From: Camellia lanceoleosa
Lineage: Eukaryota > Streptophyta > Magnoliopsida > Ericales > Theaceae
Length of the DNA stretch: 64,000 bases
Reading direction: 5' to 3'
NCBI GenBank assembly: GCA_025200525.1
Contig: CM045762.1
Location: 83,729,893-83,793,892 of the forward strand
Shown here: one piece after another, positions 12,287 through 22,087 of the stretch
Numbering within the stretch: position 1 is the stretch's first letter
How the letters are laid out: each line of letters starts with the position of its first letter
Program-made: the position numbers and the translations under genes
The notes under the pieces: model-generated
What the model saw: the letters and a program-made list of their open reading frames with translations, nothing else
What the model was told of the DNA's origin: nothing
The model's database searches: none

Positions 12287-14382
12287 TCAAAGGTCCAAAT
12301 CCTCTGGATCCGATTCCAGCGGTTCGACTTCCAATTGTTCATAAGGAATCGGCTGATCGAGAGTCACCTTAGCGGCCGCCAAAGCCTTCAACCATCCATG
12401 CTTAAAACCTCGATTCTCGAACTTCAAGGCTTCATCACCATATAGCTCCTTGGCCTTCAGTAGGCTTGCATCAAAGGCTTTGGCCACATCTATCTCAGCG
12501 AGCTCCCTCGCATTCTTCTCAGCTTCAAGATCGGCCTTCAGTTGGGAGACTTCTTCTTGAGCCGACTTTAGAGAGCCGTCCATCAAGTTTGCTTTCTCTT
12601 TGGCCGCCCAACGGAGCAAATCGGCTTGTTCAGCTTTCTGTTGAGCAGCAACTACCCTTGCCTGCTCTTTTTCGGCTTTTGTAGTCGTTGTTGACAGATC
12701 GGCGATCGCTGCAGTGGCCTTGTCATTCTCTTTCTCCAGCTGACGCTCAAGGACACTGAATCGTTCTACGACGTCGTAGTGACGACGGCCGATCTCTGCG
12801 ATCCTTCCCGCCGTCTGGAAAAGCAATAAAATTAGTTTGAATAAGAACACATATTTAAGTTATTTGGAAATTTAAGGTTTTAACTTACCGAAATGGCCGA
12901 CTGTGCTGCCAAGGCGATTGAGATTACATCCGGCTTAGCACGAAAAGTCACTCGGTCTGAAGGCAAAAAGAGGGCCGAAGCTACACTCAGGGCCACAACA
13001 GGATCTTTGATCGCCAACCCACTGGTGAGCACTGGCGCATTCTTCATCCTTGGTTGGATGGTGAATGCCTCAGCCAAATCATCTTCGACGGGTGGTGTAT
13101 CTACCCTTGGCCTTTTCTCGATCAGCGCCTCTAGTAAATTGATCATAATCTCAACAAGTCGCTTCTACCCTGTGAGATCGGCTTTCTAGACTTCAGCCTG
13201 ATTTTGTTCAGGAATCAACTTAGCCAATGTTGTTTCGTGGGCCGTTTCTTGTTGATGCTCCTCACGAGTTGGAGCTATTTGGCTCATCCTAGATCCGCCA
13301 GCTTGCCTCCTAGCCACCATCTTCTCTGCATTTCGTCGCCTGGCAAACTGGACAAGTGATTCCCCGCTCATCTCTTTAGCTTTGAATTCGGCCCTAGGCA
13401 TACTTTCTAAGCTGGTGAAGCTATCGTCCTCTGGAGCAGATAAGTCTACTTGGCCAGAAGTAGAAGGGAGATCAGCGTAGTGGTCTAGGTCGATATGCTC
13501 AAATGCCAAGTCGATTTCTCTATTCAACTCATGGTCCCTTGCACGGCCCTTCGATTGTGCGTTTTCACCAATCTCCTTATTAGCGTCAGAACCTTCGATG
13601 CCAATGTCCCTTAGACTTTTGTAGCTAGAGAAGATAAGCACAGTAAATTACCATTCGTGCGTCGGCATAGGGATATTATCTGCAGCCAAAAAAGTGGAGT
13701 AAGTTGGGTCATATCTTAGCAAAACATGGGTTGTACACCCTTGTCCTTGGAGGTTTGCGCGACCTTTGTAATTGAGGACCGTCTTAACCTGCTCCAAAAC
13801 GGCTTCATCCGCGAATGGCAATGCTCGTTTCAAATCGTTGCCTGCAAGAAACACAAATGATCAACATAGTATTTAAGCCGAATAAACCATTTATTTTAAG
13901 ACATGTTAGCAATTCTAGTCGGCCACCTAGTTCGCCCTTTTGCCTTGGTATTGAGTCTTGGCGATCTTCTCCTTCGTTGAATTCCCAATTACCTTAGACG
14001 GTGACCATGACATCATCAACCCTTTTTCCAGAGCTAACGAGCATGGTTACCAAATGATGGTCAACGTCCTTGGCCCCACCATGACATAGCAGTGTCGAAT
14101 AGCTGGGATTCCTAGGTTAAGACCTAGTCAGCGATTCAATTCCACTATACCCATGACAATACGGTAAAAGTTCACGTTTGGCTGGGAGGGAATTAATCCC
14201 CAGTAGCGCAGGACTGTCCTAAGAAGAGGATAGAGGGGGAATCGAACTCCACCCTCTGCAATTGCCAAAAGAAGAAAGTTAATGGTGCTTGTGTCAGGCC
14301 TCTCCATATCCACTACGTTGTTTGAAAATGAGGGATAGGTGAACGTCGTCTGGAATGGAAAAATAACGATGGAAGGCTGCAA
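12287..14382 (-). pseudogene. antisense gene a of element 1 (gypsy-type transposon domain plus coiled coil)
   Basis: Minus-strand gene in three visible exons. Exon around 14382-14000 encodes GGVRFPLYPLLRTVLRYWGL and NFYRIVMGIVELNR, then a TGA and LGLNLGIP; this resembles the plant 'putative gypsy type transposon' domain (Pfam Transposase_28, from memory) and matches the same part of the element 2 gene (ELNRRLGLNLG). Next exon runs from 13841 (acceptor CTTGCAG) to 12889, one frame interrupted by TAA near 13647 and TAGs near 13186 and 13163. Intron 12888-12815 (GTAAGT...CCAG). Last exon 12814-12287 is open and encodes a long Ala/Glu/Lys coiled coil (EKENDKATAAIADLS, EKEQARVVAAQQKAEQ) ending FENRGFKHGWLKALAAAKV and an acidic tail. 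Stops in two exons make it a pseudogene. Splicing is inferred from consensus sites. Confidence 0.75.
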
Positions 14383-14513
14383 CTCAATCCTCAGAAAGGA
14401 GAGCTTTCAAATGTCTTGCCATTCGAGACGAAATGAAAACAACATGTACAAAAAACAAAAGCAAAACGCGCAGGGAAAATTGGAATAAAGAATAGAATGA
14501 GAAGAGAGAGGGG

Positions 14514-14806
14514 ACTTACAGGATGAGGAAGGAGACGAACAGTAAGAGGTGGGGTTGTAGAGGTCTGGAAGGAGGTTGATATGAAGGATGCTTAAAGGAT
14601 GTCAATAACTTTTCAATTCAAGAGTATACGGGCTTAAAGAATGTCAATAGCTTTTCGATTCAAAAGCATACGAAGGTACAGATTTCAAAACGCATTAAAT
14701 GAATGAAAAATACGAAAGGGCGAGAAGCTACAATGATTCAAGTAGCGCTTCTGCTCTGATGGCTTTGACGAATCAGTATGAAAAGGAGTGCAACCGCTGT
14801 ATATAT
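14514..14806 (-). promoter_or_regulatory. antisense promoter and first-exon donor of element 1
   Basis: On the minus strand a TATATA box lies at 14805-14800 just inside the 3' LTR border, and a GTAAGT donor at 14519-14514 closes a candidate noncoding first exon upstream of antisense gene a. A similar arrangement occurs in element A (TATATAC at 21824-21818, donor 21640-21635) and element 3 (TATAAA at 61907, donor 62040). This repetition supports a real antisense transcription start. No transcript evidence is available. Confidence 0.5.
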
Positions 14807-14865
14807 CTTTCGAGGGTTTTTGTTTTGATTGGCTGAGAAACCAAACAAGCCGAGTAAATATTTTA

Positions 14866-15290
14866 TTCGAATGGGCAATTGTGGGGGCTGAATAAATGTG
14901 CGCTCAAAAGAGGGTCAAACAGGAGAGAATGGTGGTGAGGCTAACTCAGCGTGGACAAACCCATCTGAACAAGAGCAAGGCCGAGTAGAATCCAGCCCGC
15001 GGGGCCGAGTATGCCGAAAAGCTTCTGACGTACTAGGGGTCCCAGATATGATGACGAAAGGTGATGACGAGAAGGTGGGCCCTTGGAGAATAAAATAAAA
15101 AGGAAAAGCGTTAGCCAAAAAGAAGTATGTGAGAAAACACACGATAACTTAAGATAGAAGTAAAGTAGAGAGGATACTGACTTATCCATCGGAGTACTAA
15201 TTCCGACATCCTCGACTGAAGTGTTCATCCGTTTTTCAGGTAGCAATCAGAGGATCAAGAGCGTCTAACTGAATCCAAGAGTATTTCCAA
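14866..15290 (+). repeat. polypurine tract and 3' LTR of element 1
   Basis: The tract ends ATGGGCAAT at 14879, followed by TGTGGGGGCTGAATAAATG. The tract and first LTR bases match elements A and 2, where GGGCAAT is followed by TGAGAGGGGA or TGAAAGGAGA. The LTR start at 14880 is therefore fairly firm. The end is not: similarity to a TG..CA terminus is ambiguous and I place it near 15290 where AT-rich DNA begins. No partner LTR is in the window. Confidence 0.6.
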
Positions 15291-15310
15291 ACCACTTTAT
15301 CACAGCATTC

Positions 15311-15690
15311 ATATTTAATAATATTTATATTTATAAATATAAATATATTATATTTAATTATTCATTGCATATTATAAATTTTTAAATAGAAATCGTGCAT
15401 TGTACACAATTTAAAACTAATTTTATATGCATAATCATGATTGTTTTATATAAATAGTTTTTTAAATACTGAAAGTACTTGGATACTTTGACTGCATAAT
15501 TATTTGGTATATACATTCACATTTATTATTTAATAATATTTATATTTATAAATATAAATATGTTATATTTAATTATAAATTATAAATTTTTAAATAGAAA
15601 TCGTGCGTTGTACGAAATTTAAAACTAATTTTATATGTATAATCATGATTGTTTTATATAATTAGTTATGTGATTAATTATAATTTATAT
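15311..15690. repeat. 215-bp AT-rich direct repeat, two copies
   Basis: ATTTAATAATATTTATATTTA begins at 15313 and again at 15528. The following sequence (AAATTTTTAAATAGAAATCG, ACAATTTAAAACTAATTTTA, ATAATCATGATTG) is repeated with few changes, one spacer being longer. The second copy runs into a (TA) tract at about 15706-15722. It lies just outside the end of element 1. Confidence 0.85.
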
Positions 15691-15745
15691 GTCCCTGGTC
15701 ATGTTAATATATATATATATATGTTATTCTAATATTCATTTGTGT

Positions 15746-17220
15746 TTATCCCTCATTGTCCTGAATCCAGATATGCAACTGCAATACCTTGGATCTGTCA
15801 TGAAAAACAAGTAGGAGAGAAAACAAATGGACCACCCCCATCAATAATAAACAACTGGTTTTCCTCCCAAACTCTGGGCTGAAATGGAATACTTTCGTGT
15901 GCAACACAACATCACATAAGAAGACTGTGGACGCATCAGCATCACCTTCACACTTGTTGCCTAAATCACTGCCCACTTGTCAGCTCATCACCTTATCCAA
16001 TTGAGCCGGGGGGGGGGACCACTTAGAATTTGGAAAATGATCGGGATCCCTTCGGGTGACCCCACGACCCCTTCTAACTTATGATTGGTCACAAATTTTT
16101 TTTTTTTTTGAATCACTAACCCCACGTATGTGTGGGAATGGTGATTAAGAGGGTCTAAATTACTTCTATTTTAATGTCATCTTTTCATGACTTTGCGATT
16201 TGAAATTTGAAATATAAGAGATGCAAAATAGAATTTAAATAGAATCTCAAGGTAAAAGGAATAATTTATTATACAAATTTTTTTCTTCTTCTTCTTTTTA
16301 ACACTCCTAAATTGTGCACACATAAGCCGCACATGATAATCAAATTTTTTATGACAGTGACAAGATGCCTACATTGACACACCAATTAAGTATGAAAATC
16401 TAATTGTTATAATTAAAAATTTAAGGATCAAAATAAAATTTTAGTAAAAATTAAAGACCAAAAAAATGTAATTTATTCAAAAAAATACAAATTACAGTCA
16501 TAATTCCTATAAATTTTCTCATGTTAATTTACTTTTAATATTTCTAATTGCATCAAAATATCTTTAAAATTTTCACATTGTGTTAATTAGATAAATTGAC
16601 AACACCCCTATAGATATTAAATACAAATTAGTGCTGTGCTTCTCACCAATTCATAATTGGATTGAAAATGTGTTGTTCGGTCCAATGGGTCTAATTTCGA
16701 ATTCCGTTTCGATAATTCGAATTGTTCATATTTTAGGATTCGTCGAATACATCATTCTTACAAAAAATTAAGTTAATCGGATAATGACAACCATGTGTTC
16801 GGATAAGTTTTTTTTATGAAAAAAGGAATAGTGACAAAAAATAAATTTTAAAATATGAACGGTTTGAATCATTAAAACGAGATATAAAATTAAGCTCATT
16901 AGACTGAATAACACCTCTCCAATCCGATTATGGACGGGAGAAAAGTCCATCTCTAAAAATTAATAGGCAAATTAGTACATTCATTTTTTTTTCAAATTAT
17001 TGAAGAATGACCTCTAATTTAAAATGATTAATTCTCTCCCAAATGGATGAATTATCGAGCGATATAGAGGATTACTGGTATTGAGGGGACTCATTCCAAT
17101 TGAAACCACCTCTCACAAAATATTTATGGAAGTACCCAAAAAAAAAAAAGAAATCCAATTCCACTTGTAAAAATAGAAGGGGTAAAACAGTCATTTTAAT
17201 CCAAAGGTCCCAAAATCAGT
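15746..17220. other. AT-rich intergenic DNA upstream of wound-responsive gene 1
   Basis: A minus-strand open frame of 76 codons (15976-15746) shows no recognisable domain. A G run is present at 16008-16016 and a T run at 16097-16109. The last 150 bases before 17230 resemble the promoter region of the second wound-responsive gene (AGGGGTAAAACAGTCATTTT versus TGCGTAAAACACTCATTCT), so the duplicated promoter begins here. Confidence 0.5.
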
Positions 17221-17311
17221 TTTTCCCACTTGTTTAAAACCATTTGCTTAACCAGCCACCACCGCCTATTCTTTCATTTCACATCTACAGATTTACAATT
17301 ATGTTTGCGTC

Positions 17312-17320
17312 TTTATATAT
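17312..17320 (+). promoter_or_regulatory. TATA box of wound-responsive gene 1
   Basis: TTTATATAT at this position lies about 110 bp before the start codon. The same box (TTTATATATATATAG at 52047) precedes the paralogue at the same relative place, and both are followed by a conserved leader containing ACCTCTCATATC and a purine-rich AAGAAAGAAGAA stretch directly before ATG. Confidence 0.65.
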
Positions 17321-17428
17321 ACACCAACCCAGATTGTAAGTCCATCATCAAATCCAAAATTAATCATAAACCTCTCATATCTGTCACTGAAAGATTAGCA
17401 AATTTAAAGAAAGAAGAAGAAGAAAAAG

Positions 17429-17695
17429 ATGAGTTCGGCAAGCAGAGCTTGGATTGTAGCAGTGAGTGTTGGAGCTGTGGAGGCACTCAAAGATCAGGGG
17501 TTCTGTACATGGAACTACACCATGAGATCGATACACCAGCACGCCAAGAACAATCTCAGATCATACTCTCAGGCCAAGAAACTCTCTCCCTCCTCGTCCT
17601 CCGCCGTGCTTTCGAGTAAAGTGAGGGAAGAGAAGGCAAAGCAATCGGAGGAGTCTACGAGGAAAGTCATGTACTTATTAGATGTACTAGTTTGA
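17429..17695 (+). CDS. wound-responsive family protein (DUF3774), copy 1
   Basis: An 88-residue protein starting [20 protein letters not shown] and containing LKDQGFCTWNYTMRSIHQHAK and [15 protein letters not shown], the signature of small plant wound-induced proteins (DUF3774, PF12609, from memory; Arabidopsis relatives include At4g10265/At4g10270). Length is typical for the family. The N-terminal hydrophobic segment (about residues 7-20) is conserved; the molecular role of the family is poorly defined, with induction by wounding or hypoxia reported for members. The start codon follows a purine-rich leader conserved with copy 2. The C-terminus reads ESTRKVMYLLDVLV, longer than in copy 2, because about two dozen bases around the copy 2 stop are missing here or were gained there. 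The frame is intact, so it is probably functional. Confidence 0.9.
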   Translation: MSSASRAWIVAVSVGAVEALKDQGFCTWNYTMRSIHQHAKNNLRSYSQAKKLSPSSSSAVLSSKVREEKAKQSEESTRKVMYLLDVLV

Positions 17696-17699
17696 GAAA

Positions 17700-18002
17700 T
17701 TTGTTATGAAAAATGTTACGGATATTAATACATTTATTACCAATCTTATTAACACACTTACAAGTTGATATAAATCTCACGTTGATACTTGATCTTAACA
17801 TTTGATACTTGATCTTTCATGTGAGTGTTATCGGAAGAAGAACAAGATGACTGCAGCATATGTATAGTCTAAAGGCTGTTGCATTATAATGGAAAAAATC
17901 AAATTTTGATACGATATTTGATGACTGAAAACTTAGAAATCAAATGAAACTTTTTGTTTGCACTAATTTTAATGATATCAATTTCTTCTTTTTGTTTGCA
18001 CC

Positions 18003-18033
<31 letters not shown>

Positions 18034-18432
18034 ATAAAAAATGCAAATTTTGATTTGTTGAATTATAATACCAATTTCAGCTGAGAAGTGAAGTTGGAGA
18101 TATTTGCTGAAGATTTGGAAATTGGATCAACTCAACTTTAAAAATAATTTTTTCATTTGTTTCTTTGTTTTTCTCATAAGGAATGTAAACCATTTAATAA
18201 GGGTTTTCAAATTGAAAATTGATTTTACTTTTTAAGTTTATTTTCTAGATCTAGTGACGTGTTAAGAATATGATTGGTTGATAATTATAAAATATTTAAT
18301 TATTAACTAATCATCTTCTTAATACATCACTGAATCTAAAAGTGAGTCTAACTTTTGGATCTAAATAGTATACTCTTTCAAATTTTGTGCACAAGAGTTT
18401 GTTATTTGTGGTGTTAATTATTATTATTATTA
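17700..18432. other. 3' flank of wound-responsive gene 1
   Basis: Contains the 3' untranslated region (AAGGCTGTTGCATTATAATGG, matched by AAGCCTGTTGCTCCATAATGG after copy 2). An A run of about 28 lies at 18003-18030, next to a duplicated TTCTTTTTGTTTGCACC-like phrase. No other gene was seen. Confidence 0.5.
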
Positions 18433-18528
18433 TTAATATTTTCATTAAAGAAATTGTATGTAGTTGTTTATTTCCGATTATTAATATTTTCATTATAGAA
18501 GTTGTATGTAGTTGGTTATTTCCGATTA
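18433..18528. repeat. 48-bp tandem duplication
   Basis: TTAATATTTTCATTAAAGAA...TTTCCGATTA occurs twice head to tail (18433-18480 and 18481-18528) with three differences. It is preceded by an ATT trinucleotide run. Confidence 0.9.
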
Positions 18529-18699
18529 AATGGCCAATTTGATATAACTACTTTTAATATTTATAATTAAGAGAAATTAAAAATACATCTCTTTACAAGT
18601 CAGAATTTTATGACATTGAATATTTACTTGTTAACTATAGAAGGATAAAGAAAAAATTTAATGTATATGCTCAAAAATATTCTTATAACCTTTACTGGA

Positions 18700-19010
18700 G
18701 AGTTTTTTTTTAAGATTCCCAATGTTAAGATTTTATAAGATAAATGATATGTACTATTTTTATAGTGGTTGGGGTCTCTCAACATTTTTTTAGAGAAATT
18801 TCGATGTGGAAAATTTTCAAAACATAGCTTTCTCTGTATTTTGAAATTTCTCTGATTTGCTTAGTTTTTCTGATTTTCTCTGTGTTTTGAAATCTGAGTT
18901 AAAATTTCTTTGGTTTGTTTACAAATTTCTCTATGTTTTGACCAATTTTCTCTAATTTGAAATTTATCTGGTTTACTCACAATTTTCTTTGTGTTTTGAC
19001 CAAACTAGAG
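18700..19010. repeat. segment duplicated downstream of both wound-responsive genes
   Basis: The stretch with GTGGTTGGGGTCTCTCAACA at about 18764 and several phrases of the type AATTTCTCTGTGTTTTGACC resembles 54040-54260 (GTGGTTGGGGTCCCTCAACA, TTGTTTACAAATTTCTTTG). A shorter relative lies near 53150-53230. The two main copies are 1.0 and 1.6 kb downstream of the two paralogous genes in the same orientation, consistent with a segmental tandem duplication that included this flank, although a dispersed repeat is also possible. Confidence 0.6.
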
Positions 19011-19623
19011 AAAATTAAACATATATTTTGTTTTTTTTGTAAAAGAGTATAGAAATTAGACACCAACTCAACCCTTTTCTCTCACTCGCTTTCATTTCTC
19101 CCTACAATCATGATTGTCCTCCCCATCATCTAGTTTGTTTTTCTACTAAACATGCCTTCAAATTAACTTGTCGATAAACTAGAAATCTATGGAGTTCATG
19201 AACTATAGATCAATTTGTTTGAGATAGATAAACAATCTGTAGCAGCTTCAATGAATGAAATCAAGAATCAGATGTAGAAATCAAAGAACTAAATTAGTAA
19301 AGAAACTCAATACCTAGATTAAAATCAGAGAACCTAATTGGAAGGAACATAATCAACAACAGAATTTAAAGAAAGCTAATCCTAAAAGGCCAAGAATAAG
19401 AAAAATCAGGATTATAGTTTGGAAGGGGAAAAACAAAGGGATGAAAGAAACCCAATTAATTGTAGAGAAATATGAGATGAAAGAAGAAAGAGTAACATAT
19501 GACGAAGAAAGAGTAACATATGACAAAGGAAAGGGCATACCAATCAGATGCAGAAATTAGATTAGAAATCTAGAGTACCTACGAATTCGACTCAAGAACT
19601 TGAGTCTAGGCCACAATCGTGTT
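19011..19623. other. AT-rich intergenic DNA
   Basis: No gene recognised. A short direct repeat (GAAGAAAGAGTAACATATGAC) occurs twice at about 19482-19525. Confidence 0.4.
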
Positions 19624-19795
19624 GATTCTAGAAGCTGCGAATGGCCACTTCGACTTCACGAAGGCTCGTCTCTCATGATGGAGAGCCGAATAGATCAAGA
19701 TTCGAACTCGATTCTAGAAACTGTGAATGACCACTTCAACTCCACAGAGGGTCGTCCCACATGATGGGTCATCCTTGAATGGATGAGGGATATTA
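19624..19795. repeat. 86-bp direct repeat, two diverged copies
   Basis: GATTCTAGAAGCTGCGAATG at 19624 and GATTCTAGAAACTGTGAATG at 19710 start two related units that continue CCACTTCGACTTCAC / CCACTTCAACTCCAC and end with CATGATGG. No coding function is evident. Confidence 0.75.
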
Positions 19796-20137
19796 AACTA
19801 CAAATATATACATATATATATATATTATGGACTTCTCACATTATCAAAAGTTGAAGAGGGGTGTTAGATTAAATACCCCCTTTAAAATTCTAAACTTTAT
19901 TTAAAATTTCTTCTTGTTGTGCCATCTCTCTCACTCACTTAGTGTGTCATTTTTTCATATCTCTTCTCTGTCGATTTGTCACTTGTCTCTAATCACCATG
20001 TCATTGCAACTATTATCTCTCTCATCACCAATGATGCAGTCTCTCTAACATAGGTTATTAATTCTTCTTTTATTTATAAGTAATCTTTTATCAATTGGAA
20101 AAAAAAATTCATTAATTCCCTATAAAACAATAGTTAT

Positions 20138-21004
20138 TGAGAGGGGAATTTATGCTGAATATATGGCCCAAGCAAAATTTAGATTTTGGGATATTGTCCT
20201 GGATCTCTCAACCAAGCTAGAAGGATGCCCAGGTGTTAGACCGAGATTTCTAGTTGGCCTGGGCCGAGGGTCAAGCTCGATCAAATAGCAGCCTTGCTTT
20301 AAACTGAACTAGTTGGTGTCTAATGACTTTCGCTGAGCTCTAGAGCTAAGAGGAATTTACCTTGGAAGGTGAACAAGATTCGACCGAGCTGAAGAGTGGT
20401 CAAAGTCGGCAACTCCGTAAACAGGTTAGCCATGTTTCTAAATGGAATAATGTTGGCTTGGGTGGGTTCACATAGTCTGACCAGGTTGGATGTAACTAGC
20501 TAGTCACCTAGGATCTAGACTGGCTGGAAATAGCATGGTTTCGAAGGGTGGACGACATCACACCGTGCTATGGATAGCTCGGTGGGAATTGCCACGTGGC
20601 TCAATTGGAGTGACAAGAAGAGAACCCACCATCCGTATGCATCAATACCGTTTGGAGGTATAGTTAATGATGTTTGGCAATATTGACGCACGCATATTTA
20701 AGGTAAAAAGATGATAGAACATCCACGCGTCTAAGAAAGGACGAATAAGGTAGTGCACGCACAAACTATATAAGCCCTATGGTGCCTCCATGCAAAAGGT
20801 CTACAACTTTCCTTACTCAGAGCTATCTTTGTTTTTGTCTTTCTTCTCTAAGGGTGCTAACTTTACCGTCAGAGGGGTTTTCTGGCAATACACCCGCCGC
20901 GTGGCTTACCATTGTTGTGCTCTCAAGTTGTACGATATCGTTCGGAGTGACATGGAGCTTGGACACAAGGAGTACGGAAGTAAAGAATATTTATTCCCTG
21001 TATA
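20138..21004 (+). repeat. 5' LTR of element A
   Basis: 867 bp starting TGAGAGGGGA and ending CCTGTATA. It contains a TATA-like ACTATATAAGCCC at about 20765-20777 and a leader-like CTTTCCTTACTCAGAGCTAT, as expected for the promoter and transcript start of the element. The terminal dinucleotide is TA instead of CA in both LTRs. Confidence 0.85.
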
Positions 21005-21071
21005 ATTGATACCATCTGTGGGAATCTTGACATACAAAACCTTGTCCTTTAAGTTTCTCTGATTAACCTCA

Positions 21072-21283
21072 ATGGTGAATAACAATGATGTTCTGATGTC
21101 CACTATCGACGACATTACGCTAGAGTCTGTTCGGCTGCGTGACGACTTGCCTATCGTTTCAACGATGGCTGGTTTGGCAACCTCCACACGAGGGCCTTCG
21201 AGAGACACGCGAGACAAATGCGCAGAGAGTTCTAGGCGCTCATTGAGCCCAGAAGGGCGCCACCAATGACGAGAGTCACACAC
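21072..21283 (+). pseudogene. Tat gag N-terminal fragment in element A
   Basis: After the PBS an open frame encodes MVNNNDVLMSTIDD, then MAGLATSTRGPSRDTRDK and SSRRSLSPEGRHQ before TGA. The order MAGL-TS-RG-RDK-RSLSPEGR matches the start of the element 2 gag (MAGLETSSRGARDKRG, DRSQSPEGRRR at 47330-47210 on the minus strand). This links the two elements and marks where internal deletion removed the rest of gag-pol. Confidence 0.75.
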
Positions 21284-21634
21284 TTAACACTTGGAGTGCC
21301 TAATTGACTTGGTTGCACAATAACTCGATCCTCCTCTCAAATACTAAACATGGAGTTTTTCGGGGTTAAGTTATGATTTTGGATCAAAAAGTGAATTTTT
21401 TTTCCCGATTTGGCCTAAATCTTTCCGTGTTCATCTCAAGGGATGAACAGTACATTTAAGGATGGAGAACCAGGAGCCATTTAACACTCAAGATAGTTTA
21501 ACACCCTTGATTAATCAAGTTTTTAATGATTTCGGGTGCTATGGTTTCATTTTTGCTACGGATATCACAATCAGGGCTAAAGAACCATGAGAACGACGTA
21601 AACAAAAATGGAGAAAAACGAGAAAAAGCTTGAA

Positions 21635-21840
21635 ACTTACTGATCGGGGCTGGAATCTGTTGTCTAATCGGTGGGGATACCTAAACCATAATATCTCTCT
21701 GTTTGCCATAAAGAAAACACTCTGATTTGGAACAAAATATAGAGGGGCAAGAGTTTGGCACTCTGGTTTTTAGAGATGAACAGTCAGGGGTGAATAAGGT
21801 GAACAGTAGAGAGAGTTGTATATAATGGTTGTATATATAT
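21635..21840 (-). promoter_or_regulatory. antisense promoter and first-exon donor remnant in element A
   Basis: On the minus strand TATATAC (21824-21818) and a longer TA-rich stretch (21840-21831) precede a donor GTAAGT at 21640-21635. The spacing from the 3' LTR and the reading direction are the same as the antisense gene starts in elements 1 and 3. The remaining exons have been deleted. Confidence 0.45.
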
Positions 21841-22087
21841 TGTATATGAAGGGGCACCAAGATTTGAAATTTTTTGGGAATTACGCTGATCATAATGAAG
21901 AAAGGCACGGGGACCACTAGGGAGGCGACATATGTCCATGAATGGACGTTATGTCAGCATGATTAGGGGACGTTCCATTTGAGGCATAGGTTTTGTGCCG
22001 GATAGTTCTAGTTACTGAGCAAGAGATTTAATTCGACCTGCTATGATAATCCAAGTCATGCTAAAGTAGACTGGATTAATGGGCAAT

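Larger units (their letters stand above)
4050..15290 (+). mobile_element. element 1: 5'-truncated Ty3/gypsy (Tat lineage) LTR retrotransposon
   Basis: Order on the + strand: gag, aspartic protease, RT, RNase H, a second RNase H, integrase, a 102-bp tandem array, two minus-strand genes separated by a 128-bp array, polypurine tract and 3' LTR. The two RNase H domains, the absence of a chromodomain and the antisense additional genes fit the Tat clade (Ogre/Retand relatives). No 5' LTR, primer-binding site or N-terminal gag was found upstream of about 4050, so the element is 5'-truncated and no target duplication can be tested. All coding parts carry stops and frameshifts. The left edge and the end of the 3' LTR are approximate. 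Confidence 0.85.

Noticed and set aside
15746..15976. A 76-codon minus-strand frame with hydrophobic stretches
   Set aside because: No recognisable family, no conserved partner in the window and no supporting gene structure.
17230..17619. A 129-codon frame overlapping wound-responsive gene 1
   Set aside because: It is out of frame with the conserved protein and starts in the promoter; the 88-codon frame matches the family.
18003..18030. A run of about 28 A as a retroposed poly(A) tail
   Set aside because: No processed gene or LINE/SINE body and no flanking duplication were found; it looks like a simple A tract.
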